64,000 nucleotides of DNA, taken from Lysobacteraceae bacterium SCN 69-320. Its GTDB lineage: Bacteria; Pseudomonadota; Gammaproteobacteria; Xanthomonadales; Rhodanobacteraceae. The stretch covers positions 62,001 to 126,000 of the forward strand of contig MEFP01000008.1 of NCBI GenBank assembly GCA_001725155.1. The letters are read 5' to 3'. Of the stretch, positions 1 to 9,741 are shown one piece after another. How positions within the stretch are numbered: position 1 is the first letter of the stretch; every line of letters begins with the position of its first letter. Below the pieces are notes generated by a model. It worked only from the letters and a program-made list of their open reading frames with translations, made no database searches and was not told the origin of the DNA. Position numbers and translations under genes: made by a program.

Positions 1-10
1 GGGCCATGGC

Positions 11-151
11 TCAGCCTGCCTTTGCCGCGCCACGCACCGGCGGCGGCGTCTGCGGTATCGGCGGCTGCTGCGGCGGTGTGGGACTGCCGGGCGGCTGCGG
101 TTGCGGATCGCCCGGCGTGACCGGGCTGTGCATCTCGGGCTGGCGGTTCAT
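11..151 (-). CDS. small proline-rich hypothetical protein (46 aa)
   Basis: A short reading frame of 46 codons, nearly one third proline, with PQPQPPGSPTPPQQPP-like stretches and no membrane segment or signal peptide. The start at 151 was chosen because an AAGGAG Shine-Dalgarno sequence lies seven bases upstream; the frame could extend 15 codons further, but without a ribosome site. It ends before the window edge, so it is complete. No family is recognised. Proline-rich tails this short are often disordered. The good ribosome site is the main reason to treat it as real; composition alone could arise by chance in GC-rich DNA. Confidence 0.45.
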   Translation of the reverse strand: MNRQPEMHSPVTPGDPQPQPPGSPTPPQQPPIPQTPPPVRGAAKAG

Positions 152-292
152 GCGGCGCTCCTTGTGGCTTGAACCATTCCGCAAGCGGCGTGCCAACGCA
201 ATGCCGGCCGGGCGTGCAAGGTCGCGGTGCCGGCCGCATGCAGTACGCGGCCGCCGGCAGGCGCGGCCTTGCGTTCTGCACGGCGCGACGGC

Positions 293-1375
293 TCAGCGGG
301 TCTGCGCGAAGACCGTGATTTCCTCGCGGTCGTGATACAGCTGCTTGGCGCGGATCTCCAGATCGCGGCCGGCTGCGCCGACCGTGGCGTGCATCGCGTC
401 GAATGCCTGGCGCACTTCGGCGTAGCGCTTCTTCATGGGCAGTTTCAGGTTGAACACGCTGCGATGGCACCAGCCCGCGGCCAGCCATTCGGCCATGCGC
501 GCGGCGACGCGGCGCGGCTGCTCGACCATGTCGCAGACCATCCATTCGACGCGCTGGCGCGGCTGGAAGCGGAAGCCGTCCTCGCGCTTGTGCGCGACCA
601 GGCCCGAGGCCATCAGCGCCTCGTCCATCGGTCCGTTGTCGACCGCGGTCACATGCAGGCCGCGGCGCACGAGCTGCCAGGTCCAGCCGCCCGGCGCGGC
701 GCCGAGATCGACCGCGCTCATGCCGGGCTTGAACCAGCGTTCGCGTTCGCCGGCGCTGAGCAGCACCTGCAGCGCCTCGTCGAGCTTGAGCGTGGAACGG
801 CTCGGCGCATCGCGCGGAAATTTCAGCCGCGGTATGCCCTGGTGCCACGGCGCGGAATGGTCGATCAGCGCGAGTCCGAGCAGGCAGCGTTCGCCGGTCG
901 GGAACAGCGCATGCAGGCGCCAGGGACTGCGCGGGTCCAGCGCGCCGTTGCGCCTAAGCTGCTGCACGAACGCGTTGTTCAAGCTGCGGCAGAACGCGGT
1001 CAGCGGCTTGGACGCATCGGTATCGGGCGTCTCGACCCAGACGTCGCCGACCTGGAAGCCGGCCGGCAGCGCCGCGAGCAGCGGCGTCAGCCGGTCCTCG
1101 CGCGGCAGCGCCTTGAACTGGCCGATCACCGCGAGCGACTGGCGCGCGAAGATCAGCCGCGACCAGCCGAGCAGGCGCAGCAGCGCATCGGGCGCGCCCT
1201 GCTGGGTCAGCACGAACTCGGCGAAACCGGCATTGCGCTCGGTGCGCGCGAAACCGGCCACGCCGGCTTCGGCCGCAGTCGCGTCGAGTTCCTGCGCGGC
1301 CTCGCTCTCGAAGCCTGCGCGGCAGTAGACGACGATGCCGCTCGCGAACGGGGCGTTGGTCAGTACGCTGGCCAT
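293..1375 (-). CDS. rlmM: 23S rRNA (cytidine(2498)-2'-O)-methyltransferase RlmM
   Basis: The 360-residue protein matches the usual RlmM length (about 366 in E. coli). RlmM uses S-adenosylmethionine to methylate the ribose of C2498 in 23S rRNA before the large subunit is assembled. The N-terminal half is a THUMP-like RNA-binding region. The C-terminal half is a Rossmann methyltransferase with the SAM loop AVDLGAAPGGWTW and a downstream FNLKLPMKKRY segment that supplies the catalytic lysine. The start at 1375 (MASVLTN) was preferred; the open frame continues about 100 codons further upstream, but that part is arginine-rich shadow sequence lying over the next gene. Confidence 0.95.
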   Translation of the reverse strand: MASVLTNAPFASGIVVYCRAGFESEAAQELDATAAEAGVAGFARTERNAGFAEFVLTQQGAPDALLRLLGWSRLIFARQSLAVIGQFKALPREDRLTPLLAALPAGFQVGDVWVETPDTDASKPLTAFCRSLNNAFVQQLRRNGALDPRSPWRLHALFPTGERCLLGLALIDHSAPWHQGIPRLKFPRDAPSRSTLKLDEALQVLLSAGERERWFKPGMSAVDLGAAPGGWTWQLVRRGLHVTAVDNGPMDEALMASGLVAHKREDGFRFQPRQRVEWMVCDMVEQPRRVAARMAEWLAAGWCHRSVFNLKLPMKKRYAEVRQAFDAMHATVGAAGRDLEIRAKQLYHDREEITVFAQTR

Positions 1376-1464
1376 GAATCGTCCCGGCAGATCATGGCGG
1401 TGCGCGTCGGGAAGACCGGCTGCGGGCGTGGAAGCGGCGTTGCGGACACGGGTCGGCGCCGTCC

Positions 1465-2025
1465 CTAGTACATCAGGCCGCCGCCGCTGCTGTAGGCAGC
1501 CAGCACGCGGCGCGCCTCGTCGCGCAGCAGGTCGCGGCGTACCTGCACGCCGCGGCGTTCGAGTTCGCCGACCCAGTCGGCCGGCAACGGGCCTTCGTCG
1601 AACTCGGTCAGTTCCTCGACGTCCTCGCTGCGCGCGCCTATCAATAGCTCGTCTATTCCGGCCCAGACGCTGGCGCCATAGCACTGGCAGCAGGGCTGGG
1701 CGCTGGTCGCGAGCACGTAGCGGCGGCCGTCGTCGTTGAGGCGGTAGCGCTGGGTGCGGGCCTGGGCGGTCATGAACGCCATCATCTCCGCGTGGGCGAC
1801 CGAACAGTTGTGCGGCGCGACACGGTTGACGCCGACGGCGACCAGGCAGCCGTCGCCGTCGAACACCGCGGCGCCGAACGGTCCGCCGGTGCCGAGCTCG
1901 ACGTTGCGCTGGGCCAGGCGGATCGCGAGCGCGACCTTGTCCTCGTCGCTGGCATACGTTGCGGCCGCATCGACTTCCTCGTGCAGCCAGGCGGGCAGGG
2001 TCAGGTGGACCTGGGCGTAGAGCAT
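1465..2025 (-). CDS. nucleoside/cytidine deaminase-family zinc hydrolase
   Basis: A 186-residue protein of the CMP/dCMP deaminase superfamily. The zinc and catalytic motif HAE is at residues 78-80 and the second zinc motif PCCQC (P-C-x-x-C) at 111-115. A glycine-rich GTGGPFGAAVF segment before HAE is typical of guanine-deaminase/TadA-like nucleoside deaminases. The C-terminal 50 residues extend beyond the core domain. The start at 2025 has a GAGGA ribosome site six bases upstream; an in-frame ATG at 2031 directly abuts that site and is less likely. The substrate cannot be read from sequence; guanine or another purine/pyrimidine base is plausible. It lies between glnS and rlmM on the same strand. 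Confidence 0.8.
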   Translation of the reverse strand: MLYAQVHLTLPAWLHEEVDAAATYASDEDKVALAIRLAQRNVELGTGGPFGAAVFDGDGCLVAVGVNRVAPHNCSVAHAEMMAFMTAQARTQRYRLNDDGRRYVLATSAQPCCQCYGASVWAGIDELLIGARSEDVEELTEFDEGPLPADWVGELERRGVQVRRDLLRDEARRVLAAYSSGGGLMY

Positions 2026-2120
2026 GTGCATTCCTCGTGTCGTCGCCGCGCCGCGCGCCGCGGGACGCGGCGCCGCGGCAGGGATGGGCGGCAGGGCGCG
2101 CGGCGCCCGGCCGCCGCGGT

Positions 2121-3857
<1,737 letters not shown>

Positions 3858-3935
3858 GGAGTCGCGGCCGCGGGCCGTTGAGAGTTCTCGGATAAGACCG
3901 GCAAGTCTAACCCGGCCCCCGCCGCCGCCGCACGG

Positions 3936-4244
3936 CTACCAGCCGCGGTAGTGCAGACGCAGCGGCCCGCGCGCGTCGAGGATGTCGACCCGCTTGCCGT
4001 CCTGGCGGATTTCCAGGCGCCCTTCGCGCGCCAGTTCGGCGGCGACCAGGCGCACCGGACGCATGAGGTCGCGCCATTCCGTGCCGAGCTGGCCGGCCAG
4101 CTCGCGCGCCGCCTCGCTCGGGCAGATGCCGGCGTCGCGGTTGTCGCGCAGCAGGGCGAGCAGGCACTCGCGCGTACGCGCCGACAGGGTGTCGTCGAAG
4201 CGGTAGCGCAGCGGGAACGGCGACCCGGAGGTTTCGATGACCAT
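3936..4244 (-). CDS. DUF3253 domain protein
   Basis: A small soluble protein of 102 residues resembling the DUF3253 family. Its middle part (CPSEAARELAG) and the following RPVRLVAAELAREGRLEI segment read like a winged-helix DNA-binding fold, with a terminal beta hairpin ending in LHYRGW. No catalytic residues are evident. It sits 78 bases upstream of glnS on the same strand and just after the DinB-like gene, so a short shared transcript is possible. The function of the family is unknown to me, and the helix-turn-helix reading is inference from the pattern of alanines and leucines. Confidence 0.75.
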   Translation of the reverse strand: MVIETSGSPFPLRYRFDDTLSARTRECLLALLRDNRDAGICPSEAARELAGQLGTEWRDLMRPVRLVAAELAREGRLEIRQDGKRVDILDARGPLRLHYRGW

Positions 4245-4329
4245 GGCGCGTCAGCGGCCTGCGCGAGGGGCGGGCCCGCGGGCGGGATGCGTCTTGCCGC
4301 GTTCCGGGACGCGGCCGCCGACGGCGGTA

Positions 4330-4851
4330 TCAGGCCGCATGCAGCCGATCCGCCGGCAGGTCGATCAGGAAATACGGCAGATCCATGACCGGCGCGGCGC
4401 GGCCGAGCTGCACCAGCGCGATCGACGCCTGGCCGCGGTGATGCGTCGCGTGATTGAACACGTGCAGGACCAGAGAGGCATACGGCAGCGTATACGGCGT
4501 GCCCTGGACGTTGCGGTAATTCAGGTCGCCGGCAACCGTCGCGGCGTCCAGCGCGTCGACGAACGGCCGCCAGCCGCGCGCGAAGGTCTGCAGGCGCTGC
4601 TTCAGCGCGGCGCGGTCGGCTTCGAGCTGCTGGTCCAGACCGCTGACCGGAAACACCGTGTGCTGCAGTCGCGCCTGCCACAGATGCTCGACCAGCAGCA
4701 GATGGTTGAGCGTGCCGTGCACGCTGCCGAAGAACTGGCCGCAGTCGCGGAAATAGTCCGCATCACTGAGCTGGTCGACTTCCGCATAGAGCCGGTCCAG
4801 CGCCCAGGCGTGGTAGTCGGCCATCAGGCGCAGATGCTGGTGCAGATCCAT
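4330..4851 (-). CDS. DinB-like / DUF664 four-helix metalloprotein
   Basis: A 173-residue all-helical protein of the DinB/YfiT superfamily, whose members bind a divalent metal through three histidines and often transfer small thiols. The likely metal ligands are the His in GTLNHLLLVEHLWQ and those in the C-terminal FNHATHHRGQ motif, the hallmark of the family. The start at 4851 (MDLHQHL) matches family N-termini; nine further upstream codons are open but not family-like. The best guess is a stress-induced DinB family protein of unknown substrate; this is not DNA polymerase IV, which shares the name. Confidence 0.85.
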   Translation of the reverse strand: MDLHQHLRLMADYHAWALDRLYAEVDQLSDADYFRDCGQFFGSVHGTLNHLLLVEHLWQARLQHTVFPVSGLDQQLEADRAALKQRLQTFARGWRPFVDALDAATVAGDLNYRNVQGTPYTLPYASLVLHVFNHATHHRGQASIALVQLGRAAPVMDLPYFLIDLPADRLHAA

Positions 4852-4944
4852 GAATCGGCTGCCGTCGGTGCAAAGCACGCAGGATACGCGCTTTGACCGC
4901 GCGCCGCGCCGGGGCTAGCGTTACGCGGTGCAACGGGAGCGTCC

Positions 4945-5202
4945 ATGCGCATCGTCTACCGGGCCGAAAACATCATCGACGCGCACCTCGTGCGCAACGT
5001 CCTCGAAGCCGCCGGCATTCCGGCGCATGTCGGCGGCGAATACCTGACCGGCGCGATCGGCGAGCTGCCGGTCATGGGCCTGGTCACGGTCATGGTCGCC
5101 GAGAACGATGTGCCGGCCGCCTGTCGGCTCGCCGCCGAGGTCGACAGAGAGCTCAGCGAGCGCAGTGCCGCCGACTTCGACCTCGACGGCGAGCCGGCGT
5201 AG
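4945..5202 (+). CDS. DUF2007 putative signal-transducing protein
   Basis: An 85-residue soluble protein opening with MRIVYRAENIIDAHLVRNVLEAAGI, the standard beginning of DUF2007 proteins, which have a ferredoxin-like fold similar to PII-type or ACT modules. The hydrophobic core strand VTVMVAENDVPAA follows. Its role is unknown; family members are proposed to be regulatory. It reads divergently from the DinB-like gene, with 93 bases between them, and is followed by a strong hairpin overlapping its stop codon. Confidence 0.8.
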   Translation: MRIVYRAENIIDAHLVRNVLEAAGIPAHVGGEYLTGAIGELPVMGLVTVMVAENDVPAACRLAAEVDRELSERSAADFDLDGEPA

Positions 5203-5222
5203 CCGGCGCTGCCGGCTACGCC
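5196..5222 (+). terminator. 12-bp hairpin over the stop of the DUF2007 gene
   Basis: Perfect 12-base stem (arms 5196-5207 and 5211-5222) with a 3-base loop, spanning the TAG stop at 5200-5202. No run of T follows, so it is a terminator-like or mRNA-stabilising hairpin rather than a canonical intrinsic terminator. Confidence 0.5.
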
Positions 5223-5224
5223 GC

Positions 5225-5303
5225 GGGAATCGGGAATGGAGAATCGGGAATCGTAGAAGCCGGTCGAGGCTGGCGCGTTGCGCTCTTCCCATTCCCGATT
5301 CCC
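5225..5303. repeat. 15-bp perfect inverted repeat built of GGGAATC units
   Basis: Arms 5225-5239 and 5289-5303 are perfect inverted copies separated by 49 bases. Further GGGAATCG-like and CCCGATTCCC-like copies lie just inside and outside them (5241-5253, 5307-5325). This looks like a dispersed intergenic repeat of the kind seen in Xanthomonas relatives; it lies between the DUF2007 gene and the nadA promoter. Confidence 0.6.
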
Positions 5304-5346
5304 CACTTCCCACTCCCGATTCCCGGCCCTGACAACCTTGACGCCC

Positions 5347-5369
5347 CTTATGCTCATCCCTAGCATAAG
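5347..5369. promoter_or_regulatory. upstream palindromic operator of nadA (site 1)
   Basis: Perfect 8-bp inverted arms CTTATGCT / AGCATAAG around a 7-base spacer. The centre at 5358 is exactly 30 bp, about three helical turns, from the centre of site 2, and the TATGCT/AGCATA arms are shared. This indicates a paired dimeric repressor site for NAD synthesis. The regulator is not identified. Confidence 0.6.
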
Positions 5370-5378
5370 CGGCCCATA

Positions 5379-5397
5379 TATGCTCACTCTGAGCATA
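5379..5397. promoter_or_regulatory. downstream palindromic operator of nadA (site 2)
   Basis: Perfect palindrome TATGCTCA-CTC-TGAGCATA. Its right edge touches the nadA ribosome site (AAGAGG, 5397-5402), so a bound protein would block transcription start or early elongation. It shares arms with site 1. Confidence 0.65.
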
Positions 5398-5407
5398 AGA
5401 GGTCGCG

Positions 5408-6442
5408 ATGGCAACGCTCTCTGTATTACCCGGCACCGTGCCGGAACTGACTCCGGAACTGCTCGACCGCTATGACCCGCTGTACCAGCGCGTGCGCGAG
5501 GTCATCCCCGAACTGGAATGGCAAACCCACCTGCCGTGGATCGACGCCATCCAGCGCCTGAAGAAGCAGCGCAATGCCGTCATCCTTGCGCACAACTACC
5601 AGGCTCCCGAAATCTTCCACACCGTCGCCGACATCACCGGCGACTCGCTCGCGCTGGCGCAGCAGGCCGCGCGCGCCGACGCCAAAGTGCTCGTACAGTG
5701 CGGCGTCCATTTCATGGCGGAGACCTCGAAGATCCTCTGCCCCGAAAAGACCGTGCTGATTCCCGACACCGAGGCCGGCTGTTCGCTGGCCGAGTCGATC
5801 ACGGCCGAGGACGTGCGCCTGCTCAAGGCGAAGTATCCCGGCGTGCCGGTCGTCACCTACGTCAATACCTCGGCCGACGTGAAGGCCGAATCCGATGTCT
5901 GCTGCACCTCGGCCAATGCCGTGCACATCGTCGAATCGCTCGGCGTGGACAAGGTCATCTTCCTGCCCGACCAGTACCTCGGCCAGTACGTCGCGTCGAA
6001 GACCTCGGTCAAGGTCATCCTCTGGCAGGGCGCCTGCGAAGTGCACGAGCGCTTCAGCGGCGAGGAACTGCGTTCTTACCGCCGCGCCCACGGCAACGTG
6101 CGCATACTCGCGCATCCGGAATGCCCGCCCGACGTACTGCTCGAAGCGGACTTCGTCGGCTCCACCGCGGCCATGGTCACGCATCTCGCCGAGCGCCGGC
6201 CGCGCCGCGTCGTCATGATCACCGAGTGCTCCATGAGCGACAACGTCGCCGTGCAGTTCCCGGACATCGAGTTCACGCGTCCGTGCAATCTCTGCCCGCA
6301 CATGCGCCGCATCACCTTGCCGCGCATTCACGACGCGCTGCTGCATATGCGCCATGAAGTGCAGGTCGATCCGGCCATCGCCGCGCGCGCGCGTCAGGCC
6401 GTCGAACGCATGCTCGCGATCGGACGCAAGGAAGCCGCATGA
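5408..6442 (+). CDS. nadA: quinolinate synthase
   Basis: A 344-residue 4Fe-4S enzyme that condenses iminoaspartate with dihydroxyacetone phosphate to quinolinate, the second step of de novo NAD synthesis. Family motifs include AHNYQAPEI near residue 61, and the likely cluster cysteines are C111 (KILCPEKT), C210 (WQGACEVH) and C296 (NLCPHM). It begins with ATG at 5408 behind AAGAGG and is preceded by two palindromic operators. The last four bases overlap the start of the next gene (ATGA), so the operon is nadA, small protein, nadB. Confidence 0.97.
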   Translation: MATLSVLPGTVPELTPELLDRYDPLYQRVREVIPELEWQTHLPWIDAIQRLKKQRNAVILAHNYQAPEIFHTVADITGDSLALAQQAARADAKVLVQCGVHFMAETSKILCPEKTVLIPDTEAGCSLAESITAEDVRLLKAKYPGVPVVTYVNTSADVKAESDVCCTSANAVHIVESLGVDKVIFLPDQYLGQYVASKTSVKVILWQGACEVHERFSGEELRSYRRAHGNVRILAHPECPPDVLLEADFVGSTAAMVTHLAERRPRRVVMITECSMSDNVAVQFPDIEFTRPCNLCPHMRRITLPRIHDALLHMRHEVQVDPAIAARARQAVERMLAIGRKEAA

Positions 6443-6801
6443 ACGCCGGGCCCGACTGTGTCGTGTTGTACCGGCCGACCGGTCCGAAAGAACTGGCGCT
6501 GGTCCGCGACAGCGGCTGGCGCCGCTGGCCGCCGCGGCTGCCGGACCAGCCGATCTTCTATCCGGTGACGAACGAGGACTACGCGATCCAGATCGCGCGC
6601 GACTGGAACGTGCCGGCCAGCGGCAGCGGCTACGTCACGCGATTCCGCGTCCGCGCCGATTTCATGCAGCGCTATCCGCGGCAGACCGTCGGCGGCCGCG
6701 AGCACACGGAGTGGTGGATTCCGGCCGAAGAGCTCGAACAGCTCAACGACGCGATCGTCGGCACGATCGAGGTCATCCACGAGTTTCACCGGGCGGGTTG
6801 A
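6439..6801 (+). CDS. conserved small protein inside the NAD operon (possible ADP-ribosylation-related fold)
   Basis: A 120-residue soluble protein whose start overlaps the nadA stop by four bases, implying translational coupling. It opens VVLYRPTGPKELALV, then GWRRWPPRLPDQPIFYPV and EDYAIQIARDWN, and ends with a HTEWWIPAEEL strand. I associate this pattern with small proteins often labelled 'ADP-ribosylation/crystallin J1', a name with little experimental support. The initial L-Y-R-P-T and the late E residues recall NAD-binding ADP-ribosyltransferase-like folds, but no full R-S-E or H-Y-E triad is clear. Its place between the two NAD-synthesis genes suggests a job tied to NAD. It is not a Nudix protein: no Nudix box is present. 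Confidence 0.75.
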   Translation: MNAGPDCVVLYRPTGPKELALVRDSGWRRWPPRLPDQPIFYPVTNEDYAIQIARDWNVPASGSGYVTRFRVRADFMQRYPRQTVGGREHTEWWIPAEELEQLNDAIVGTIEVIHEFHRAG

Positions 6802-6900
6802 CGCGCTTGCCGGTGCCGGGTGCGCGGAGCGGCGCGCGCCGATCACTTCCCCAGGCGGGCAGCGTGCAGCGGGTTGAAGCAGAGCAGATCAGGAACGGCC

Positions 6901-8376
6901 ATGCATTTCGATCTCATCGTCATCGGCTCCGGCATCGCCGGTCTGACCACGGCGTTGTCGGCGGCGCCGCGGCGCGTCGCCGTGATCACGCGCGGCACGC
7001 TCGCCGATGACGGCGCCAGCCGCTGGGCGCAGGGCGGCATTGCCGCGGCGGTCGGCTCCGGCGACAGCGCCGCGGCGCATGCGCGCGACACGCGCATCGC
7101 CGGCAACGAACTCAACGATGCCGCAGCCGTCGATGCGCTGACACGCGGCGCGGCCGAGGCGGTGGCCTGGCTGGACGCCTGCGGCGTCGGCTTCGACCGC
7201 ACGGCGCAGGGCTATCTGCTCGGTCGCGAGGCGGCGCATTCGCAGGCGCGCATCGTCCATGCAAGCGGCGATGCGACCGGCGCGGAGGTCATGCGCGCGC
7301 TCGGCGCGGCGGCCCGCGCAGCCTCGCATCTGCAGTGTTTCGAGCAGCATCTGGCGGAATCCCTGCTGCAGATCGACGGCCGTGTCGTCGGTGTCGCCGC
7401 GGCCGGCGCGCAGGGACGCGTCGAGTTGTTCGCGCCGTACGTCGTGGTGGCGACCGGCGGCATCGGCGCGCTGTACCGGCATACGACGAATCCGGCGACG
7501 GCCGATGCGACGGGCTTGGCCCTCGCGCTCGAAGCCGGCGCCGAGCTGGCCGACCTGGAGTTCGTGCAGTTCCATCCGACCGCGCTGCGCACGCGCGACG
7601 GGCGCAGCGGGCAGCTGCCGCTGTTGACCGAAGCGCTGCGCGGTGCCGGTGCCGTGCTCGTCAACGGTGCGGGCCGGCGCTTCATGCCGGCTATCGCCCG
7701 CGAGGCCGAGCTCGCGCCGCGCGACGTCGTCGCGCGCGCGGTCTGGGCCGAGCTCGAACGCGGCGAGACGGTCTGGCTCGACGCGACGCGCGCGGTCGGT
7801 GCGGCGTTTCCGCAGCGTTTCCCGACCGTGTTCGCGAGCTGCCTCGCCGAAGGCATCGATCCGCGCACGCAGCGCATTCCGGTCGTGCCGGCGCAGCACT
7901 ACCACATGGGCGGCGTGCGCGTGGATGCCGAGGGCCGCAGCACCGTCGCCGGTCTCTACGCCGTCGGCGAAGTCGCCTGCAGCGGCGTGCACGGCGCGAA
8001 CCGGCTGGCGAGCAATTCGCTGCTCGAAGGCCTGGTGTTCGGTCGTGCGCTGGGCCGACGGCTCGCGCAGCAGCCGGTATCGAGGTCGACGAGGTCGAAC
8101 CTGCCGGCGGTCGGCGGGCCCGTCGACTGCAGCGTAGGCGCAGCGCTGGATACGGTCGTACGCGACCTGCTCTGGCGACACGCGGGTCTCGTGCGCGATG
8201 CGCAAGGTCTGCAGCAGGCGCAGCAGACCTTGCAGGCACTGCAGCGGGACGCAGCGACGCGCGGCGAGCAACGTCGTGTCGCCGTCGCCCAATGCGTCGT
8301 CGCGGCGGCGCTGCAGCGGCGCGACAGCGTCGGCGCGCACTATCGGCGCGATGCGGCGCAGATGCGTACGGGCTGA
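6901..8376 (+). CDS. nadB: L-aspartate oxidase
   Basis: A 491-residue flavoenzyme that oxidises L-aspartate to iminoaspartate, feeding quinolinate synthase. The FAD dinucleotide-binding motif GSGIAG is at residues 9-14, with ASRWAQGGIAAA shortly after. The catalytic region contains LEFVQFHPT and the C-terminal FAD-contact stretch GVHGANRLASNSLLEGL, both typical of the succinate dehydrogenase/aspartate oxidase family. The start at 6901 (MHFDLIVIG) has AGGAA seven bases upstream; the open frame runs further up without family similarity. It is somewhat shorter than the E. coli enzyme (540), at the C-terminal helical domain. Confidence 0.96.
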   Translation: MHFDLIVIGSGIAGLTTALSAAPRRVAVITRGTLADDGASRWAQGGIAAAVGSGDSAAAHARDTRIAGNELNDAAAVDALTRGAAEAVAWLDACGVGFDRTAQGYLLGREAAHSQARIVHASGDATGAEVMRALGAAARAASHLQCFEQHLAESLLQIDGRVVGVAAAGAQGRVELFAPYVVVATGGIGALYRHTTNPATADATGLALALEAGAELADLEFVQFHPTALRTRDGRSGQLPLLTEALRGAGAVLVNGAGRRFMPAIAREAELAPRDVVARAVWAELERGETVWLDATRAVGAAFPQRFPTVFASCLAEGIDPRTQRIPVVPAQHYHMGGVRVDAEGRSTVAGLYAVGEVACSGVHGANRLASNSLLEGLVFGRALGRRLAQQPVSRSTRSNLPAVGGPVDCSVGAALDTVVRDLLWRHAGLVRDAQGLQQAQQTLQALQRDAATRGEQRRVAVAQCVVAAALQRRDSVGAHYRRDAAQMRTG

Positions 8377-8551
8377 ACAGGGAAACGCACAGCGGCGCAC
8401 CGGACGCCTGGGTTCGTGGCGTTCCGCGCCGGTCGGGCCCGCGAACGCAGGGCACCTGAGCGCGCAAACCGCTTGCCGCCGCGCGTCAACGCGCCTGCGG
8501 CGGCTGCGTTGTCGTGCTCCAGCCAGCCGGTGCTGGCCGGAGGAGACGACC

Positions 8552-8869
8552 ATGCGCAAGATCCTAGTTCCGATTGTCCTCATGACCGCCGTGCTGCTCG
8601 CCGGCACGGCCGCTGCCGCGACGCCGAACGTCGACGCGCGCGAGGCGAATCAGCGTGCCCGTATCGACCAGGGTGTAGCCAGCGGCGCGCTGACCCGGCG
8701 CGAAGCCGCCGGCCTGCGCGCGCAGCAGGCGCACATCCGCCGCGACGAGCGCGCCGCCAAGGCCGACGGGGTGGTCACGCGCGGCGAGCGCCGCCGTCTG
8801 CAGCACGAACTCGATCACGCGAGCGCGAACATCGACGTGCAGAAGCACGACGCGCAGGAACGCCGCTGA
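8552..8869 (+). CDS. small secreted alanine/arginine-rich protein
   Basis: A 105-residue protein with a clear signal peptide (MRKILVPIVLMTAVLLAGTAAAA, cleavage near residue 23) and a charged mature part of short helices: NQRARIDQGVASGALTRRE, then HIRRDERAAKADG and TRGERRRLQHELDHAS. AGGAG lies just upstream of the ATG, deciding the start. Similar small periplasmic proteins with repeated 'RIxxGxxSGxLTxxE' units occur in many proteobacteria; the function is unknown. The repeated D-G and G-x-L-T pattern could form EF-hand-like or helical hairpins, which is inference. Confidence 0.75.
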   Translation: MRKILVPIVLMTAVLLAGTAAAATPNVDAREANQRARIDQGVASGALTRREAAGLRAQQAHIRRDERAAKADGVVTRGERRRLQHELDHASANIDVQKHDAQERR

Positions 8870-8890
8870 GCGCGTGAGCGGAACGAAGGC

Positions 8891-8916
8891 GGCGATCTGG
8901 CGGCGGCCAGGTCGCC
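8891..8916 (+). terminator. hairpin after the small secreted protein
   Basis: An 11-bp stem including one G-U pair (arms 8891-8901 and 8906-8916, 4-base loop) located 22 bases after the stop. There is no T-tract, so its terminator role is uncertain. Confidence 0.35.
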
Positions 8917-9084
8917 ATGTTCGTGCGGACGGCGGTCGGCATTGCCGGCGCGGCGAACGCCCACCGAGGCGCCCGCATTCGGCCATGAACGGATGCTAGG
9001 CTTGCAGACTGTCCGCGCCGCGGTTTCACGACCGCGGCGCCTGTCTGCCGCGGCCGCTGCCGCGGCCCGCCGCGAGCCGACTCC

Positions 9085-9741
9085 ATGACCGACACTGCGC
9101 GTCCCACCCTCGTCATCGGCAACAAGAATTACTCGTCCTGGTCGCTGCGGCCCTGGCTGCTGCTGCGCCATCACGGCGTCGACTTCGACGAAGTGCGCCT
9201 GCCGCTGGATACGCCGGAGTTCTACGCCACCATCGGCAACTACTCGCCGACCGGCCGCGTGCCGGTGCTGCGCGTCGGCGACCTCGTGGTCTGGGATTCG
9301 CTGGCCATTCTCGAATACAGCAACGAGCGCTGGCTGGACGGCGCCGGCTGGCCGCGCGACATCGCCGCCCGCGCATTGGCCCGCGCGGTCAGCGCCGAGA
9401 TGCATTCGGGCTTCCAGAACCTGCGCGCGCAATGTCCGATGGACTGCGTCAAGCGCAGCACGGTGCCGGTCAGTGCCGAGGTGCTGCGCGACATCGAGCG
9501 CATCGGCGCGCTGTGGCGCGACTGCCGCGCAAAATATGCGGCCGGCGGTCCTTTCCTGTTCGGTGAGTTCAGCATTGCCGACGCGATGTATGCGCCGGTC
9601 GCGCTGCGCGTCATGAGCTACGCGATTCCGGTCGGTCCGGTCGAGCGCGGCTACATCGACGCGCTGCTGGCCTTGCCGGCGTTGCGCGAATGGCTCTCGG
9701 ACGCCGAAGCGGAACAGCGCGCCAGACGGGAAAACCGATGA
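9085..9741 (+). CDS. glutathione S-transferase family protein
   Basis: A 218-residue cytosolic GST-fold protein. The N-terminal thioredoxin-like domain begins [20 protein letters not shown], where the Ser pair after Tyr is the expected glutathione-activating position. GRVPVL supplies the cis-proline and [12 protein letters not shown] the glutathione gamma-glutamyl contact. The C-terminal helical domain follows, with [17 protein letters not shown]. This resembles the zeta/YfcF-like bacterial class. Its stop overlaps the start of the permease gene by four bases (ATGA at 9738-9741), so both are translated from one mRNA. Confidence 0.9.
   Translation: MTDTARPTLVIGNKNYSSWSLRPWLLLRHHGVDFDEVRLPLDTPEFYATIGNYSPTGRVPVLRVGDLVVWDSLAILEYSNERWLDGAGWPRDIAARALARAVSAEMHSGFQNLRAQCPMDCVKRSTVPVSAEVLRDIERIGALWRDCRAKYAAGGPFLFGEFSIADAMYAPVALRVMSYAIPVGPVERGYIDALLALPALREWLSDAEAEQRARRENR

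Noticed and set aside
6439-6801. Nudix hydrolase (as an NrtR-like element in the NAD operon)
   Set aside because: No Nudix box (GX5EX7REUXEEXGU) is present; the sequence fits another small family.
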